A stretch of 64,000 nt of DNA from Flavobacterium arcticum (GCF_003344925.1 NZ_CP031188.1:62001-126000); one strand, 5' to 3'. Numbered from the stretch's first letter, positions 53,045-63,146 are shown. Notes: generated by a model from the sequence alone, not told the origin. Made by a program: numbers and translations.

Positions 53045-54493
53045 ATGAACAATAATGTTTTATACGAAAAGGAACTGTCTTTCCAAGCTGACCGAAGGAG
53101 AGCAGGGGTAGAATTCATTAAAATTGTAAGCGATCTATGGTATGATAAATCTATAGAGCTTGTACTATTTAGAAATCAGCTTATAGACAGAAACGTAAGC
53201 GACATTATTAACTTGCATGAATATGCTGTTGAGTTTGTAAACAAACCCATAAATATATTCGACTCTGTAGAAATCGCAAGAGCCATACAGTCGTTAGATC
53301 TTCCACCTTCTCGTGTAGATATAGGTAAGCTTACTTATGAGTACCATCTTGAAGATGATAAATATAACGATGCTACAGCTTTTGTACTAGATAAACTTAA
53401 AGATGCCAAAGCAAGCCGAAATATTGAACCTAAAGATGTAGTACTATATGGTTTTGGACGAATAGGAAGGTTATTAGCAAGAGAAATGATGTCGAAAATA
53501 GGTAAAGGCAACCAGCTACGCCTTAGAGCCATTGTTACTCGTGATAAAAACAATACTGACTTACTTGAAAAAAGAGCTTCATTATTGCGTTATGACTCTA
53601 TACATGGTGATTTTGAAGGCTCGGTATCTGCCGATCCTGAAAATAATGCGCTTATCATAAATGGTACTACTGTACACATGATTAGTGCAGGAAGCCCAGA
53701 GGAGATAGATTATACTAAATATGGTATTAACAATGCGCTTATTATTGATAACACAGGGGCATTTACTACCGAAGAAGCTTTAAAACGTCACCTTACTTCT
53801 AACGGAGCAGAAAAAGTATTACTTACTGCACCAGGTAAAGGTGTACCTAATATAGTATATGGTGTAAACCAAAATGAGTATAACCCTGATGAAGTTGATA
53901 TTTTCTCGGCAGCATCATGTACTACTAATGCGATAACTCCAGTACTTAAAGCTGTAGAAGATACACTAGGGGTAGTAAAAGGACACCTAGAAACAATACA
54001 TGCATATACTAACGACCAGAACTTGGTTGATAATATGCACAAAAAATACCGCCGTGGTAGAGCTGCAGGGCTTAATATGGTTATTACCGAAACTGGTGCT
54101 GGTAGCGCTGTTGCTAAAGCATTACCATCATTAGCAGGTAAGTTAACCTCTAACGCTATTCGTGTACCTGTACCTAACGGATCATTAGTAGTACTAAACC
54201 TAGAAATAGAAAAAAACACTACTGTAGCTGAGGTAAATGATATTATGAAGCACTACGCCTTAGAGGGGCAACTGGTAGAGCAGATAAAATATTCGCTTAG
54301 TAACGAACTAGTATCATCTGATATTGTAGGGACTGCTCAGCCTGCTATTTTTGATAGCCATGCCACTATAGTGAGTGCCGATGGTAAAAACATAGTACTA
54401 TATATATGGTATGATAACGAGTATGGTTATAGCCATCAAGTAATACGTCTTGCAAAATATATAGCGCAAGTAAGAAGATATACTTACTACTAG
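53045..54493 (+). CDS. Glyceraldehyde-3-phosphate dehydrogenase, long form
   Basis: The enzyme oxidises glyceraldehyde-3-phosphate with phosphate and NAD(P) in glycolysis. This protein is 482 residues, against about 335 for the usual enzyme, because of an N-terminal extension of roughly 130 residues (helical, charged) before the Rossmann motif YGFGRIGRLLAREM at about 134. The catalytic Cys292 lies in SAASCTTNAITP. Other landmarks are ETIHAYTNDQNLVD, RVPVPNGSLVVLNL and WYDNEYGYSHQV. I recall this long form as usual for Bacteroidota. It is monocistronic, with a terminator at 54543-54569. I leave the symbol blank because gapA and gapB roles cannot be separated here. Confidence 0.93.
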   Translation: MNNNVLYEKELSFQADRRRAGVEFIKIVSDLWYDKSIELVLFRNQLIDRNVSDIINLHEYAVEFVNKPINIFDSVEIARAIQSLDLPPSRVDIGKLTYEYHLEDDKYNDATAFVLDKLKDAKASRNIEPKDVVLYGFGRIGRLLAREMMSKIGKGNQLRLRAIVTRDKNNTDLLEKRASLLRYDSIHGDFEGSVSADPENNALIINGTTVHMISAGSPEEIDYTKYGINNALIIDNTGAFTTEEALKRHLTSNGAEKVLLTAPGKGVPNIVYGVNQNEYNPDEVDIFSAASCTTNAITPVLKAVEDTLGVVKGHLETIHAYTNDQNLVDNMHKKYRRGRAAGLNMVITETGAGSAVAKALPSLAGKLTSNAIRVPVPNGSLVVLNLEIEKNTTVAEVNDIMKHYALEGQLVEQIKYSLSNELVSSDIVGTAQPAIFDSHATIVSADGKNIVLYIWYDNEYGYSHQVIRLAKYIAQVRRYTYY

Positions 54494-54540
54494 TAGACAG
54501 TAATAGATGCGGACAGAAAACTTAACCTATTTTCTGTACA

Positions 54541-54572
54541 AGATCCGGCTCAATTGAGTCGGATTTTTTGTT
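54541..54572 (+). terminator. Terminator of the GAPDH gene
   Basis: ATCCGGCTC (54543-54551) pairs with GAGTCGGAT (54556-54564, one G-U) around AATT, followed by six T. Confidence 0.8.
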
Positions 54573-54642
54573 TGTATAATCATTAACACAGCAAACAATT
54601 TAATTATAAAACTAATTAATATACTAAACTTGCGAAACCAAT

Positions 54643-54682
54643 AAATAAAAAAACTCCCCAGCTTTCACTAGGGAGTTTTACT
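54643..54682 (-). terminator. Terminator of the aconitase gene
   Basis: AAACTCCC (54651-54658) pairs with GGGAGTTT (54671-54678) around a 12-nt loop. On the minus strand a long T-run follows. Confidence 0.85.
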
Positions 54683-54709
54683 ATATAAACTATAAGCGTT
54701 TAGTGCTAA

Positions 54710-56977
54710 TTAAGCATTGCTTGCAGCAGCAATAAGGTTTAGTGCACTACCTGCAACAAACCAGCCTATTTGTCCTTCGTTATACGAATGGTTAGCCATA
54801 ATAACCTCTTTAGTACCATCTGCATGTACTACCTCAATAGTAAGTTGTTTACCTGGTGCAAACTCCTTAAGATCTATAAAGTTAAAGGTATCATCTTCTT
54901 GTATCTTGTCATAATCAGCTTCGTTAGCAAACGTTAACCCTAACATTCCTTGTTTTTTAAGGTTAGTTTCGTGTATACGTGCAAACGATTTTACAAGTAC
55001 TACTCTTACACCAAGGTGTCTTGGCTCCATAGCAGCATGCTCACGGCTAGAACCTTCGCCATAGTTGTGGTCTCCCACTACTACTGTAGGTACACCCGCA
55101 GCTTTATAAGCACGCGCTGTAGCAGGTACAGCATCATACTCGCCTGTAAGCTGATTCTTAACGTTGTTTGTTTTTTGGTTAAATGCATTAATAGCACCTA
55201 TAAGCATATTGTTTGATATATTGTCTAGGTGACCACGAAAACGTAACCAAGGTCCTGCCATAGAAATATGGTCGGTAGTACATTTACCAAAAGCTTTTAT
55301 AAGCAATTTAGCACCTATAATATTTTCGCCATCCCATGGTGTAAACGGAGCTAGTAATTGTAAACGCTCTGAACTATCGCTTACAACAATTTTCACTCCA
55401 GATCCATCGACTGCAGGAGCTTGAAAACCTGGGTCTTCAGCATCAAATCCTTTAGGTGGTAGTTCGTTACCTGTTGGCTCATCAAGCATTACCTCTTCAC
55501 CATCTTCGTTTATTAATTTATCTGTCAATGGGTTAAATCCTAAGTCTCCTGCAATAGCCAGTGCTGTTACAAGCTCAGGAGAGCCTACAAATGCAAGTGT
55601 GTTAGGGTTACCATCGGCACGCTTAGAGAAGTTACGGTTAAATGAGTGAACAATTGTGTTGCGCTCTTCTTTTTCAGAACCTTCTCTATCCCACATACCA
55701 ATACACGGTCCGCAGGCATTAGCAAATACCGTAGCTCCAATTTTATCGAAAGTATCAATAAAACCATCGCGCTCTATAGTATAACGTACTACTTCAGATC
55801 CTGGAGTAATCGTAAATTTAGATTTTGTTTTTAGATTTTTATCTGCAACTTGCTTAGCTAGTGAAGCCGAACGTGAAATATCTTCGTAAGAAGAGTTTGT
55901 ACAAGAACCTATCAAACCTACTTGAATGTTTAATGGCCAATCGTTCTTAATAGCTGTTTCTCTCATTTTAGAGATAGGTGTAGCTAAATCTGGAGTGAAA
56001 GGACCATTAAGGTATGGTTCTAGTTCGCTAAGGTTTATTTCGATAACTTGATCAAAATATTGCTCAGGATTAGCATATACTTCATCATCTGCAGTAAGGT
56101 AAGATGCTACTTCGTTAGCTGCATCGGCTACATCAGCTCTGTTTGTAGCACGTAGGTAACGATCCATAGACTCGTCATATCCAAAAGTAGAGGTAGTTGC
56201 TCCAACTTCTGCACCCATGTTACAAATAGTACCTTTACCAGTACAAGACATTGCCTTAGCACCTTCTCCAAAATATTCTACAACCGCACCTGTACCACCT
56301 TTTACAGTAAGGATACCAGCTACTTTAAGAATAACGTCTTTAGGAGCTGTCCAGCCAGATAGTTTACCTGTTAGTTTTACACCTATAAGTTTCGGGAATT
56401 TAAGTTCCCAAGCCATACCACTCATTACATCTACAGCATCGGCACCACCTACTCCAATAGCAAGCATACCAAGACCTCCTGCATTTACAGTATGAGAGTC
56501 AGTACCAATCATCATTCCGCCAGGGAAAGCATAGTTTTCTAAAACTACTTGGTGTATAATACCTGCTCCTGGTTTCCAGAAACCAATACCATATTTATTA
56601 GATACAGAAGAAAGGAAGTCAAATACTTCATTACTCTGTTCTTTAGCTCTTTTTAAATCGGCATTAGCGCCTACTTTTGCTTGTATAAGGTGATCACAAT
56701 GCACTGTTGTTGGTACAGCTACTTGTGGTTTACCTGCATGCATAAACTGTAGTAGTGCCATTTGTGCAGTAGCATCTTGACAAGCTACTCTATCTGGAGC
56801 AAAATCTACATAGTCTTTACCGCGGGTAAAAGCTTGAGAGGGTGTTCCGTCCCAAAGGTGTGAGTATAAAATCTTTTCCGAAAGTGTAAGCGGACGACCA
56901 ACAAGTTCGCGTGCCTTATCAACACGTTCAGCCATATTAGCATACACCTTTTTGATCATATCAATATCAAAAGCCAT
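54710..56977 (-). CDS. Aconitate hydratase (mitochondrial-type)
   Basis: Aconitase interconverts citrate and isocitrate in the TCA cycle. The 755-residue protein is of the mitochondrial (ACO2-like) type and length. The cluster-binding cysteines are in [10 protein letters not shown] and [10 protein letters not shown]. Substrate-binding residues sit in [11 protein letters not shown] near the N-terminus and [11 protein letters not shown] in the C-terminal swivel domain; [20 protein letters not shown] is also typical. All expected cysteines are present. The gene is transcribed alone; the region 56978-57292 upstream contains two strong hairpins and no clear promoter motif. Confidence 0.95.
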   Translation of the reverse strand: MAFDIDMIKKVYANMAERVDKARELVGRPLTLSEKILYSHLWDGTPSQAFTRGKDYVDFAPDRVACQDATAQMALLQFMHAGKPQVAVPTTVHCDHLIQAKVGANADLKRAKEQSNEVFDFLSSVSNKYGIGFWKPGAGIIHQVVLENYAFPGGMMIGTDSHTVNAGGLGMLAIGVGGADAVDVMSGMAWELKFPKLIGVKLTGKLSGWTAPKDVILKVAGILTVKGGTGAVVEYFGEGAKAMSCTGKGTICNMGAEVGATTSTFGYDESMDRYLRATNRADVADAANEVASYLTADDEVYANPEQYFDQVIEINLSELEPYLNGPFTPDLATPISKMRETAIKNDWPLNIQVGLIGSCTNSSYEDISRSASLAKQVADKNLKTKSKFTITPGSEVVRYTIERDGFIDTFDKIGATVFANACGPCIGMWDREGSEKEERNTIVHSFNRNFSKRADGNPNTLAFVGSPELVTALAIAGDLGFNPLTDKLINEDGEEVMLDEPTGNELPPKGFDAEDPGFQAPAVDGSGVKIVVSDSSERLQLLAPFTPWDGENIIGAKLLIKAFGKCTTDHISMAGPWLRFRGHLDNISNNMLIGAINAFNQKTNNVKNQLTGEYDAVPATARAYKAAGVPTVVVGDHNYGEGSSREHAAMEPRHLGVRVVLVKSFARIHETNLKKQGMLGLTFANEADYDKIQEDDTFNFIDLKEFAPGKQLTIEVVHADGTKEVIMANHSYNEGQIGWFVAGSALNLIAAASNA

Positions 56978-57147
56978 AGTAAATTGTATTAATGTTCGTT
57001 TGTATAAATGTGGCGTAAAATTACTAATTCTTAAATCAATTAAAAAATTTTTAGCGTTTCTTTAATTTACTGGAATTATTATTTATAAACATTCTATTTT
57101 GATACAAATAATGCAATAAACTCACATAAGCCAACCTTTTTTTTGTG

Positions 57148-57180
57148 AATTCTCAAAATACAATTGATATTTTGAGAATT
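57148..57180. repeat. Hairpin A beside aconitase (13-bp arms)
   Basis: AATTCTCAAAATA (57148-57160) and TATTTTGAGAATT (57168-57180) are perfect inverted repeats around a 7-nt loop. Neither strand has a T-run after it in the proper place, so it is not a standard terminator. Confidence 0.7.
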
Positions 57181-57195
57181 TGAAAACATATTATG

Positions 57196-57255
57196 TTTTA
57201 CAAAATAGCACAGCCATTTACAACACTATGTAAATGGCTGTGCTATTTTGTAAAA
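57196..57255. repeat. Hairpin B: 27-bp perfect inverted repeat, possible terminator of the 57293 gene
   Basis: The arms 57196-57222 and 57229-57255 are perfectly complementary over 27 bp, with loop ACACTA. The sequence begins TTTTACAAAATAGCACAGCC. It lies 37 bases after the stop of the minus-strand gene at 57293, so a terminator or mRNA-stabilising role is likely, but the stem is far longer than other terminators here. Confidence 0.75.
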
Positions 57256-57292
57256 ACATCTAAAACGATATAGTTATATCTTATTTATACCG

Positions 57293-57682
57293 CTATAACT
57301 TGAATGATATAGTAAACTCGTTATCAGCACAACTTTTATCTGTAGTAAGATAGTTGTATAACATTCTTCCTGACATAAAAACACCAGTACCAAATATTAG
57401 ACCTCCAATAACAAGTAGCATTATAGCATTGGTAGTAATTGTTTCAAACTCTAGAAACTCTGAATATACAGCACCTAGCATAAATAGAGAAAATAAGCCT
57501 AATATATTGCCATATATAATTCCTGTAAGTCTGTTTTTATAAACAAGCTGCAAAAATAATAACCAAACGATTAAAAGCGCAACGTAATTGATATTGCTAC
57601 TAGAATATAAATTTTCAAGTAGCCAAAACCCGCCTAAACCTATAAAAAAGATTTCGGGTAGATTAGTTAGGAGTGATTTCAT
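57293..57682 (-). CDS. Hypothetical four-helix membrane protein
   Basis: This 129-residue protein has four hydrophobic segments (about 8-25, 31-50, 55-75 and 86-110). The C-terminal 20 residues are polar with one Cys (TTDKSCADNEFTISFKL). I do not recognise the family. It stands alone, between the hairpin pair and the MoxR gene. A -7-like TATATTTG lies at 57703-57710 on the minus strand, 20 bases before its ATG, without a clear TTG upstream. There is no evidence of function. Confidence 0.6.
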   Translation of the reverse strand: MKSLLTNLPEIFFIGLGGFWLLENLYSSSNINYVALLIVWLLFLQLVYKNRLTGIIYGNILGLFSLFMLGAVYSEFLEFETITTNAIMLLVIGGLIFGTGVFMSGRMLYNYLTTDKSCADNEFTISFKL

Positions 57683-57857
57683 TTCTTTTTTAGATTATAT
57701 AACAAATATATAACGTAGAAATTACTGATTTATTCTGTTTATGAAAATTTTATGAAGATATTATTAACAAAATGTCAATAAAAAGAGAATAAATTTAAAT
57801 TATTATTACATCTAATTTAATATTTAACTAAAATTACTTTTATGATTATAAGAGCTG

Positions 57858-58811
57858 TTAAAAAAGTTTTGTTATTATCATTTCTTCAGTAATACCCTCT
57901 GCATCAGCTTTGTAATTCTTAATGATTCTATGTCGTAATATCCCCGTAGCAACAGCCTGCACATCCTCTATATCGGGAGAGTACTTACCATTAAGTGCGG
58001 CATTAGTTTTTGCTGCCAAAATTAAGTTTTGTGATGCACGTGGCCCTGCACCCCAATCGAGGTAGGTATTTACAAAATCATCTGTTAGAGGGTTACCTGG
58101 TCTTGTTTTACTCACAAGCTTTACAGCATATTCAATAACGTTATCAGCAACAGGTATTCTACGTATCAGATTTTGAAAATCAAGAATTTCTTGTGCTGTA
58201 AATAGTGGCGATACTATTTGCTTTACATCTGCCGTAGTGCTTTTTACTACTTGCACTTCTTCTTCAAAAGAAGGATACTCTAGCTTAATAGCAAACATAA
58301 ATCTATCTAACTGTGCCTCTGGTAACGGATATGTACCCTCTTGCTCTATTGGGTTTTGTGTTGCTAAAACAAAATAAGGTAAAGAAAGCTTATGGTGGTG
58401 TCCCGCAATAGTTACCGCTTTTTCCTGCATAGCCTCAAGTAAGGCTGCTTGGGTTTTTGGTGGTGTACGGTTTATTTCATCTGCTAATATTATATTAGAA
58501 AATATAGGTCCTTTTATGAATTTAAATTGCCTGTTCTCATCTAGTATTTCACTCCCTAATATATCCGAAGGCATAAGATCTGGGGTAAACTGTATACGTT
58601 TAAAGTCAAGACCAAGAGCCTGCGATATGGTGTTTACCATAAGTGTCTTTGCCAAACCTGGCACACCTACAAGCAGTGCATGCCCTCCAGAGAAGATACT
58701 TATCACTATTTGGTTTATCACATCATCCTGACCTACAATTATTTTTGCAATTTCTTTCTTAAGGTCTTTTTGTTTTTGCACTAAATGCTGAATAGCTGCT
58801 ACGTCTGACAT
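57858..58811 (-). CDS. MoxR-family AAA+ ATPase
   Basis: MoxR ATPases act as chaperones that help to assemble or activate other protein complexes, often together with vWA-domain proteins. The 317-residue protein has Walker A GVPGLAKT, Walker B IILADEINR, sensor 1 in VLATQNPIEQEGTYPLPEAQLDRF, and the C-terminal lid with AVKLVSKTRPGNP and GAGPRASQ. It lies 106 bases from the end of the PPIase gene upstream, with a hairpin in between, so it is likely separately transcribed. The usual downstream DUF58 and vWA partners are not found in the window on this strand. Confidence 0.92.
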   Translation of the reverse strand: MSDVAAIQHLVQKQKDLKKEIAKIIVGQDDVINQIVISIFSGGHALLVGVPGLAKTLMVNTISQALGLDFKRIQFTPDLMPSDILGSEILDENRQFKFIKGPIFSNIILADEINRTPPKTQAALLEAMQEKAVTIAGHHHKLSLPYFVLATQNPIEQEGTYPLPEAQLDRFMFAIKLEYPSFEEEVQVVKSTTADVKQIVSPLFTAQEILDFQNLIRRIPVADNVIEYAVKLVSKTRPGNPLTDDFVNTYLDWGAGPRASQNLILAAKTNAALNGKYSPDIEDVQAVATGILRHRIIKNYKADAEGITEEMIITKLF

Positions 58812-58825
58812 TGATGTACTCTTGT

Positions 58826-58862
58826 TTATATAAATAAAGCTAAGGAAAATTCCTTAGCTTCA
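58826..58862 (-). terminator. Terminator of the PPIase operon
   Basis: AAGCTAAGGAA (58837-58847) pairs with TTCCTTAGCTT (58850-58860) around two bases. On the minus strand it is followed by a T-rich stretch. Confidence 0.75.
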
Positions 58863-58917
58863 AACTTAAAAATATTTTTACTCTTTACCTAACATTTATT
58901 TGTATGGCATAAGAAAA

Positions 58918-60333
58918 TTATTTAACCCAGTTATTAGCAAAGTTACACTCACGATATTCAGGACTTACTTTTACGTAGGTTTCCTCAATTTTTTCGTTGC
59001 TCCACTTGGCTATTGCTTGTATTTGTTTTTCTTTAAGAGCAAGGTCTTTTATCTTAGTATAATCTAAGGCATAATCTGCTGTGTGCTCGTCATAACGATT
59101 AATAACAGTCATTATTTTCCAACTTTTTCCTGTTCTTTCATCATCATTTAGTAAAGCTGGCGATATCTCGTCCTCTTTAAGATCGACTACATCGCTATAT
59201 ATTTCTGGCGGAAGCTTGGTTAATTCAAAACGAGTTTCTAATGTTCTTGGGTTCAACAATAACCCTCCACTATTTCTTGTTTCTTTTTCATCAGATTCTG
59301 ACCTTGCTGCTTCGGCAAATGATATTTCACCGTTTTGTATGCGTTGTCTTATCTGTATTATTCTTTCTTTAGCTTTGTTTAATGCTTCATTACTAACTTT
59401 TGGTTTCATTAGTATATGCCTTACATCTAATTCTTGCCCCCTAATTTTCTCTACATATATAAGGTGGTAACCAAACTCTGTTTCTACTGGCTCAGAAATC
59501 TCTCCTTCGTCAAGACTAAAAGCAACATCTTTAAACTCTTTTACAAAAGGTGTTTTTCTAGTCATTTTATAATATCCGCCATTAGACCTCGAACCTGGAT
59601 CTTCAGAGTACAATACTGCTTTACTATAAAAACTAGCACCATTTTGCTGTACATCATTTTTTATTTCGTTGAGTCTATCTATTACTCTTTGCTTTGCTTC
59701 TTGAGAAATTTCGGGTTTTATTACAATTTGTGCTACCTCCATTTCGGCACCAAATACGGGTATTTCTTCGCCTTTAAATTTAGCAAAAAATATCCTTACC
59801 TCCTCTGGAGTAATGGTAACCTCATCAATTATTTTCTTTTGCATTTGCTCAGTAAGCTTTTGCGTTTTTATCATTTCGAAAAGTTCGGTCTTAAAAGATT
59901 CCATATCTCTCTTTTTAAAATAAGATACCATTTTCTCTTCAGATCCTATTTGCTCTACAAAATAATCTATTTGCTTACTCATAGTCTCGTTTACCTCAGC
60001 ATCAGTAACAATAATACTATCTTGTATTGCTTGGTGGGCATATAGTTTATCTTCCATCAGCTTACCTAAAAGCTCACAACGTTTAACGTCTTTTACCGGC
60101 ACATTTTGAGCTTGCAGCTCTCTATACATTAAATCAATATCAGAATCTAGTACTACATAATCTCCTACTACTGCTACAATGCCATCTACTTTTATTCTAC
60201 CAGTTGGTTTTACAGTAACTGGCTTTACAGTATCTGTTTCTGTTTCTTTAATAATTTCCTGAGCTTTTATAGGTGCAAAAGCAAGGAATGTAAAAGCAAG
60301 TACAAGGTATATCTTGCTATTTATAAATTTCAT
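58918..60333 (-). CDS. SurA-like periplasmic peptidyl-prolyl isomerase with two rotamase domains
   Basis: This protein helps outer-membrane proteins fold in the periplasm. The start chosen is ATG 60333 (MKFINSKIYLVLAFTFLAF), giving a signal peptide and 471 residues; a start at 60354 is possible but adds 7 residues with no signal character. A SurA-N-like chaperone part (about 50-180) precedes two parvulin-type rotamase segments. The first covers about 185-285 (AEMEVAQIVIKPE to PVETEFGYHLIYVEK). The second starts at VRHILMKPKV and is less well kept. The gene overlaps the upstream one by 17 bases, so both are translated together. It is the last gene of a three-gene operon. Confidence 0.9.
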   Translation of the reverse strand: MKFINSKIYLVLAFTFLAFAPIKAQEIIKETETDTVKPVTVKPTGRIKVDGIVAVVGDYVVLDSDIDLMYRELQAQNVPVKDVKRCELLGKLMEDKLYAHQAIQDSIIVTDAEVNETMSKQIDYFVEQIGSEEKMVSYFKKRDMESFKTELFEMIKTQKLTEQMQKKIIDEVTITPEEVRIFFAKFKGEEIPVFGAEMEVAQIVIKPEISQEAKQRVIDRLNEIKNDVQQNGASFYSKAVLYSEDPGSRSNGGYYKMTRKTPFVKEFKDVAFSLDEGEISEPVETEFGYHLIYVEKIRGQELDVRHILMKPKVSNEALNKAKERIIQIRQRIQNGEISFAEAARSESDEKETRNSGGLLLNPRTLETRFELTKLPPEIYSDVVDLKEDEISPALLNDDERTGKSWKIMTVINRYDEHTADYALDYTKIKDLALKEKQIQAIAKWSNEKIEETYVKVSPEYRECNFANNWVK

Positions 60334-61171
60334 ATTTGTTGTTTTTAATCGCATCGTCTGTTATTTCTTTTTCTAACTTCTTTATTAACTCCAGTTTCCT
60401 GCTATTTATTATAAGCTGCTGTAGTGTAGGTCTAATATACTCATAAGGAGATATACTATTTTTGCTAAGCACTTTTGCCACCTTTACCATATATACATCA
60501 GTCGAGTCGGGATATTGGTATGACATCCCATCAGCAATATATGTATCACGATTGTCAGGAGTAATAAATGGTAACTTGGTGTATACTTGATTCATATTTA
60601 CCCATGTACTATCATTGAATGCAAAACTTTTAAACTGTATAGATATATCATTAAGTGCTTTAAAGTCTTTTTTATTATTACTTAAAAACTTCGATTTAAC
60701 AACCGAAAATTTAGGATGATCTTTATCTAGCTTTATGTATTTTAACCTTACAAGTGTTTCGGCAGTCCTAAAATTATCTTTATATGAGTTATAATAGGCT
60801 TTAATATCTTCATCTGTTACTAAAGTATCTACACTTCGCTTTACAAGCTCTTCTATATAAGCTTTGGTATATAAATCTGTCTTATATTGTTTTATTAAAT
60901 TATCGAACTCCTTTTGCTTATCTTGACTAAGGTTTACCTCTGCGGCATTATACATTAGTTTTTGCGAAGCCCAACGATCTATAAAACTTTTTATTATTGC
61001 AATACTATCTTCTTTTGAAGTACCTATAGGAACTATACCTTTAATATCATTGGGGTAAAGGTACGAATTATTAACCCTAGCTACTGCTTCTGGTTTTTGC
61101 TCTTCTTTTTTGAAAAAATCGCAAGACCAAAGGGTGAGTACTGCAAGAAACAGAATAGCCTTTTTTATCAT
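60317..61171 (-). CDS. Lipoprotein related to SurA-type chaperones, apparently without a working isomerase domain
   Basis: This 284-residue protein has a lipoprotein signal (LWSC lipobox, Cys17). A SurA-N-like helical region (about 60-135: IIKSFIDRWASQKLMYNAAEVNLS and so on) leads to a middle part with none of the standard parvulin segments (no HILV, no GGDLG, no FGYH). The C-terminal region is helical and charged. It is placed between two true PPIases: its start is one base from the stop of the large upstream gene, and it overlaps the downstream one by 17 bases. It is therefore likely a chaperone-only partner at the outer membrane. Confidence 0.8.
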   Translation of the reverse strand: MIKKAILFLAVLTLWSCDFFKKEEQKPEAVARVNNSYLYPNDIKGIVPIGTSKEDSIAIIKSFIDRWASQKLMYNAAEVNLSQDKQKEFDNLIKQYKTDLYTKAYIEELVKRSVDTLVTDEDIKAYYNSYKDNFRTAETLVRLKYIKLDKDHPKFSVVKSKFLSNNKKDFKALNDISIQFKSFAFNDSTWVNMNQVYTKLPFITPDNRDTYIADGMSYQYPDSTDVYMVKVAKVLSKNSISPYEYIRPTLQQLIINSRKLELIKKLEKEITDDAIKNNKYEIYK

Positions 61172-61172
61172 A

Positions 61173-63146
61173 TTATTGATGAAGCTGTTTTTTTACTTTT
61201 CCAAATACATCTTTGTTTACTTTTACAGTAAATTCAGACTTAAGACTATCTACCCAAGTACTTTCAAGGTACTGCTGATAATCGTTTATTACACGTCCTT
61301 TACACTCCTCTAGAGTTTTTGAACCAGCAGGCAATATTTTATTAGTTTTTACTACATAATAATAATCACCTTTTTCTATAATGCCAGAAACACCTTCTTT
61401 ATACTTATCTTGTTTTGGTAATACTTCGTTATCCGTTTCAAAAACACCTACTTTTTCTATAACAGCAACTTTATCTGCTGTGTTTAGTTTTTCTTTAATA
61501 TATGTAGCGTCTTTACCTTTTTTAAGGTATTTTCTTGTTTTCTTTATAACACTTTCGTCAGTAGAAGAATATATATCTACATCTACTCTCTCTTTCCACT
61601 GGTAGTGAGCTATATTATTTTTATAAAATTGCTCAAGCCCAGTAGTATCAATTTTTGCTTTTTCCCAAATTTCTTTTTCCATAAGATCAAAAAGCAATAA
61701 ACCATCTCGATACTCCTCCATTACAATACCAAACTCAGGATATTCTCTTTCAAGGTTATCATTATAGTAAATAGCAATTTGCTCATCTAAATATTTATCT
61801 ATAACAGCATCTGCATATTTAGATAGTGGTTTTAGTGGTGCAACACTTGTTTGGTGTGAAGCAAGGTAATCTAAAAACGGTTTTACTTTAAGTTCCTTTT
61901 CTCCGTTAATAGTAAGTAAGGTTTTGTCATAAATATCGCTCTCTGCTGGTACAGCCCAAGATTTTTCATATACTTTTTCGTTAAGCATCTTTAGCATTTT
62001 AGCATACACCTTAGCATCTCTATCTACCTTATATTTAACTCTAAGTTTCTCATTCATAGAAGCAGCTATAAGCTTAGAGCGGTCATCTCTCTTTATTCTG
62101 TTTTCAAATTCATCTTTTACATCTTCGAAAGGTTTAGCAGCGTGTTTTTCTATAAGTTTAACAATATGCCAACCGTATTCTGACTGAAATGGTTCAGAAT
62201 ATTCTCCTGGTGTATTTAATGCAAATGCATGATCTTCGAATGTAACAGAGCTTAGTTCTCCTGAATTAAACTTATTTAGCTTACCTCCTGCTGGTGCAGT
62301 AGATTTATCTTGAGAAAACTGCTTAGCTAAGCTTTCAAAGTCTTCTCCTTGCTTTAATTTTTGGTATATCTCTTCTATAGTTTGCTTTGCTTTAGCTTCT
62401 TCGGCAGCATCTTCTTTCCTTGGCTTTAATATCATTATGTGTGCAACGCTAATTTCACCTCTATTATCTCTTACATCATTTACTTTTATTAAATGATATC
62501 CATAACGAGTGCGCACAGGCATAGAAACCTCTCCTTTAGGTGTGTTATATGCTCCACTCTCAAACTGATATACCATTCTAAAAACAGAGAAATATCCTAA
62601 CTCTCCTTTATTATCTTTAGCAGAAGGATCTTCGGAATATTGCACAGCAAGTTGACCAAAATCTTGACCTGCTAATGCTTTTTTACGCACATCTATAGCC
62701 TTATTGTATGCTTTTAGTGTATCGGCAGGCGTTGCATTTTCACTTACCATAAACAGTATATGTGAACCGTTTATTTCTTTTTTAGAACGTTCATAGGCTT
62801 CTTCAAGAAGTTCATCGGTTACCTCTGTATCGGTAAGGTAGTTTTTAGCAAGCTGAGTACGATATGATTTTAGCTCGCTTTGGTATTTTTTACCATCTTG
62901 CAAACCAAGTTTGTTTGCTTTATTCACTTTCAATTTATAACCTATAAAAAGGTCGAGGTAATTATCTAAATCTTTTTGAGAGTCATCTTTTACCAAATCG
63001 AGGTTTTTATTATACACTCTTACAAATTCTTCAGTATAATAAGGGTTACCGTCTATGGTAAATAAAACCTCTTTTTTTTCCTGTTGAGCAAACGAAGTTG
63101 CTGCAATAAATAAGAATAAACCTAAAAGAACCTTTTTTAATTTCAT
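61173..63146 (-). CDS. Large periplasmic peptidyl-prolyl isomerase with two rotamase domains
   Basis: This 657-residue protein has a signal peptide (KKVLLGLFLFIAATSFAQ). A short helical chaperone part precedes two parvulin domains: about 125-225 (GSHILFMVSENAT, then GELGYFSVFRMV and RYGYHLIKVND) and about 230-340 (VAHIMILKP, then GGKLNKFNSGEL and EYGWHIVKLIEK). The remaining 300 residues are helical, with another SurA-like section. It is the first gene of the chaperone operon, behind a perfect promoter at 63237-63266, and is one base from the lipoprotein gene. Confidence 0.9.
   Translation of the reverse strand: MKLKKVLLGLFLFIAATSFAQQEKKEVLFTIDGNPYYTEEFVRVYNKNLDLVKDDSQKDLDNYLDLFIGYKLKVNKANKLGLQDGKKYQSELKSYRTQLAKNYLTDTEVTDELLEEAYERSKKEINGSHILFMVSENATPADTLKAYNKAIDVRKKALAGQDFGQLAVQYSEDPSAKDNKGELGYFSVFRMVYQFESGAYNTPKGEVSMPVRTRYGYHLIKVNDVRDNRGEISVAHIMILKPRKEDAAEEAKAKQTIEEIYQKLKQGEDFESLAKQFSQDKSTAPAGGKLNKFNSGELSSVTFEDHAFALNTPGEYSEPFQSEYGWHIVKLIEKHAAKPFEDVKDEFENRIKRDDRSKLIAASMNEKLRVKYKVDRDAKVYAKMLKMLNEKVYEKSWAVPAESDIYDKTLLTINGEKELKVKPFLDYLASHQTSVAPLKPLSKYADAVIDKYLDEQIAIYYNDNLEREYPEFGIVMEEYRDGLLLFDLMEKEIWEKAKIDTTGLEQFYKNNIAHYQWKERVDVDIYSSTDESVIKKTRKYLKKGKDATYIKEKLNTADKVAVIEKVGVFETDNEVLPKQDKYKEGVSGIIEKGDYYYVVKTNKILPAGSKTLEECKGRVINDYQQYLESTWVDSLKSEFTVKVNKDVFGKVKKQLHQ

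Noticed and set aside
57148..57255. The two hairpins as ends of an insertion sequence
   Set aside because: They are separate hairpins with different arm sequences, no transposase lies between or beside them, and no target-site duplication is visible.
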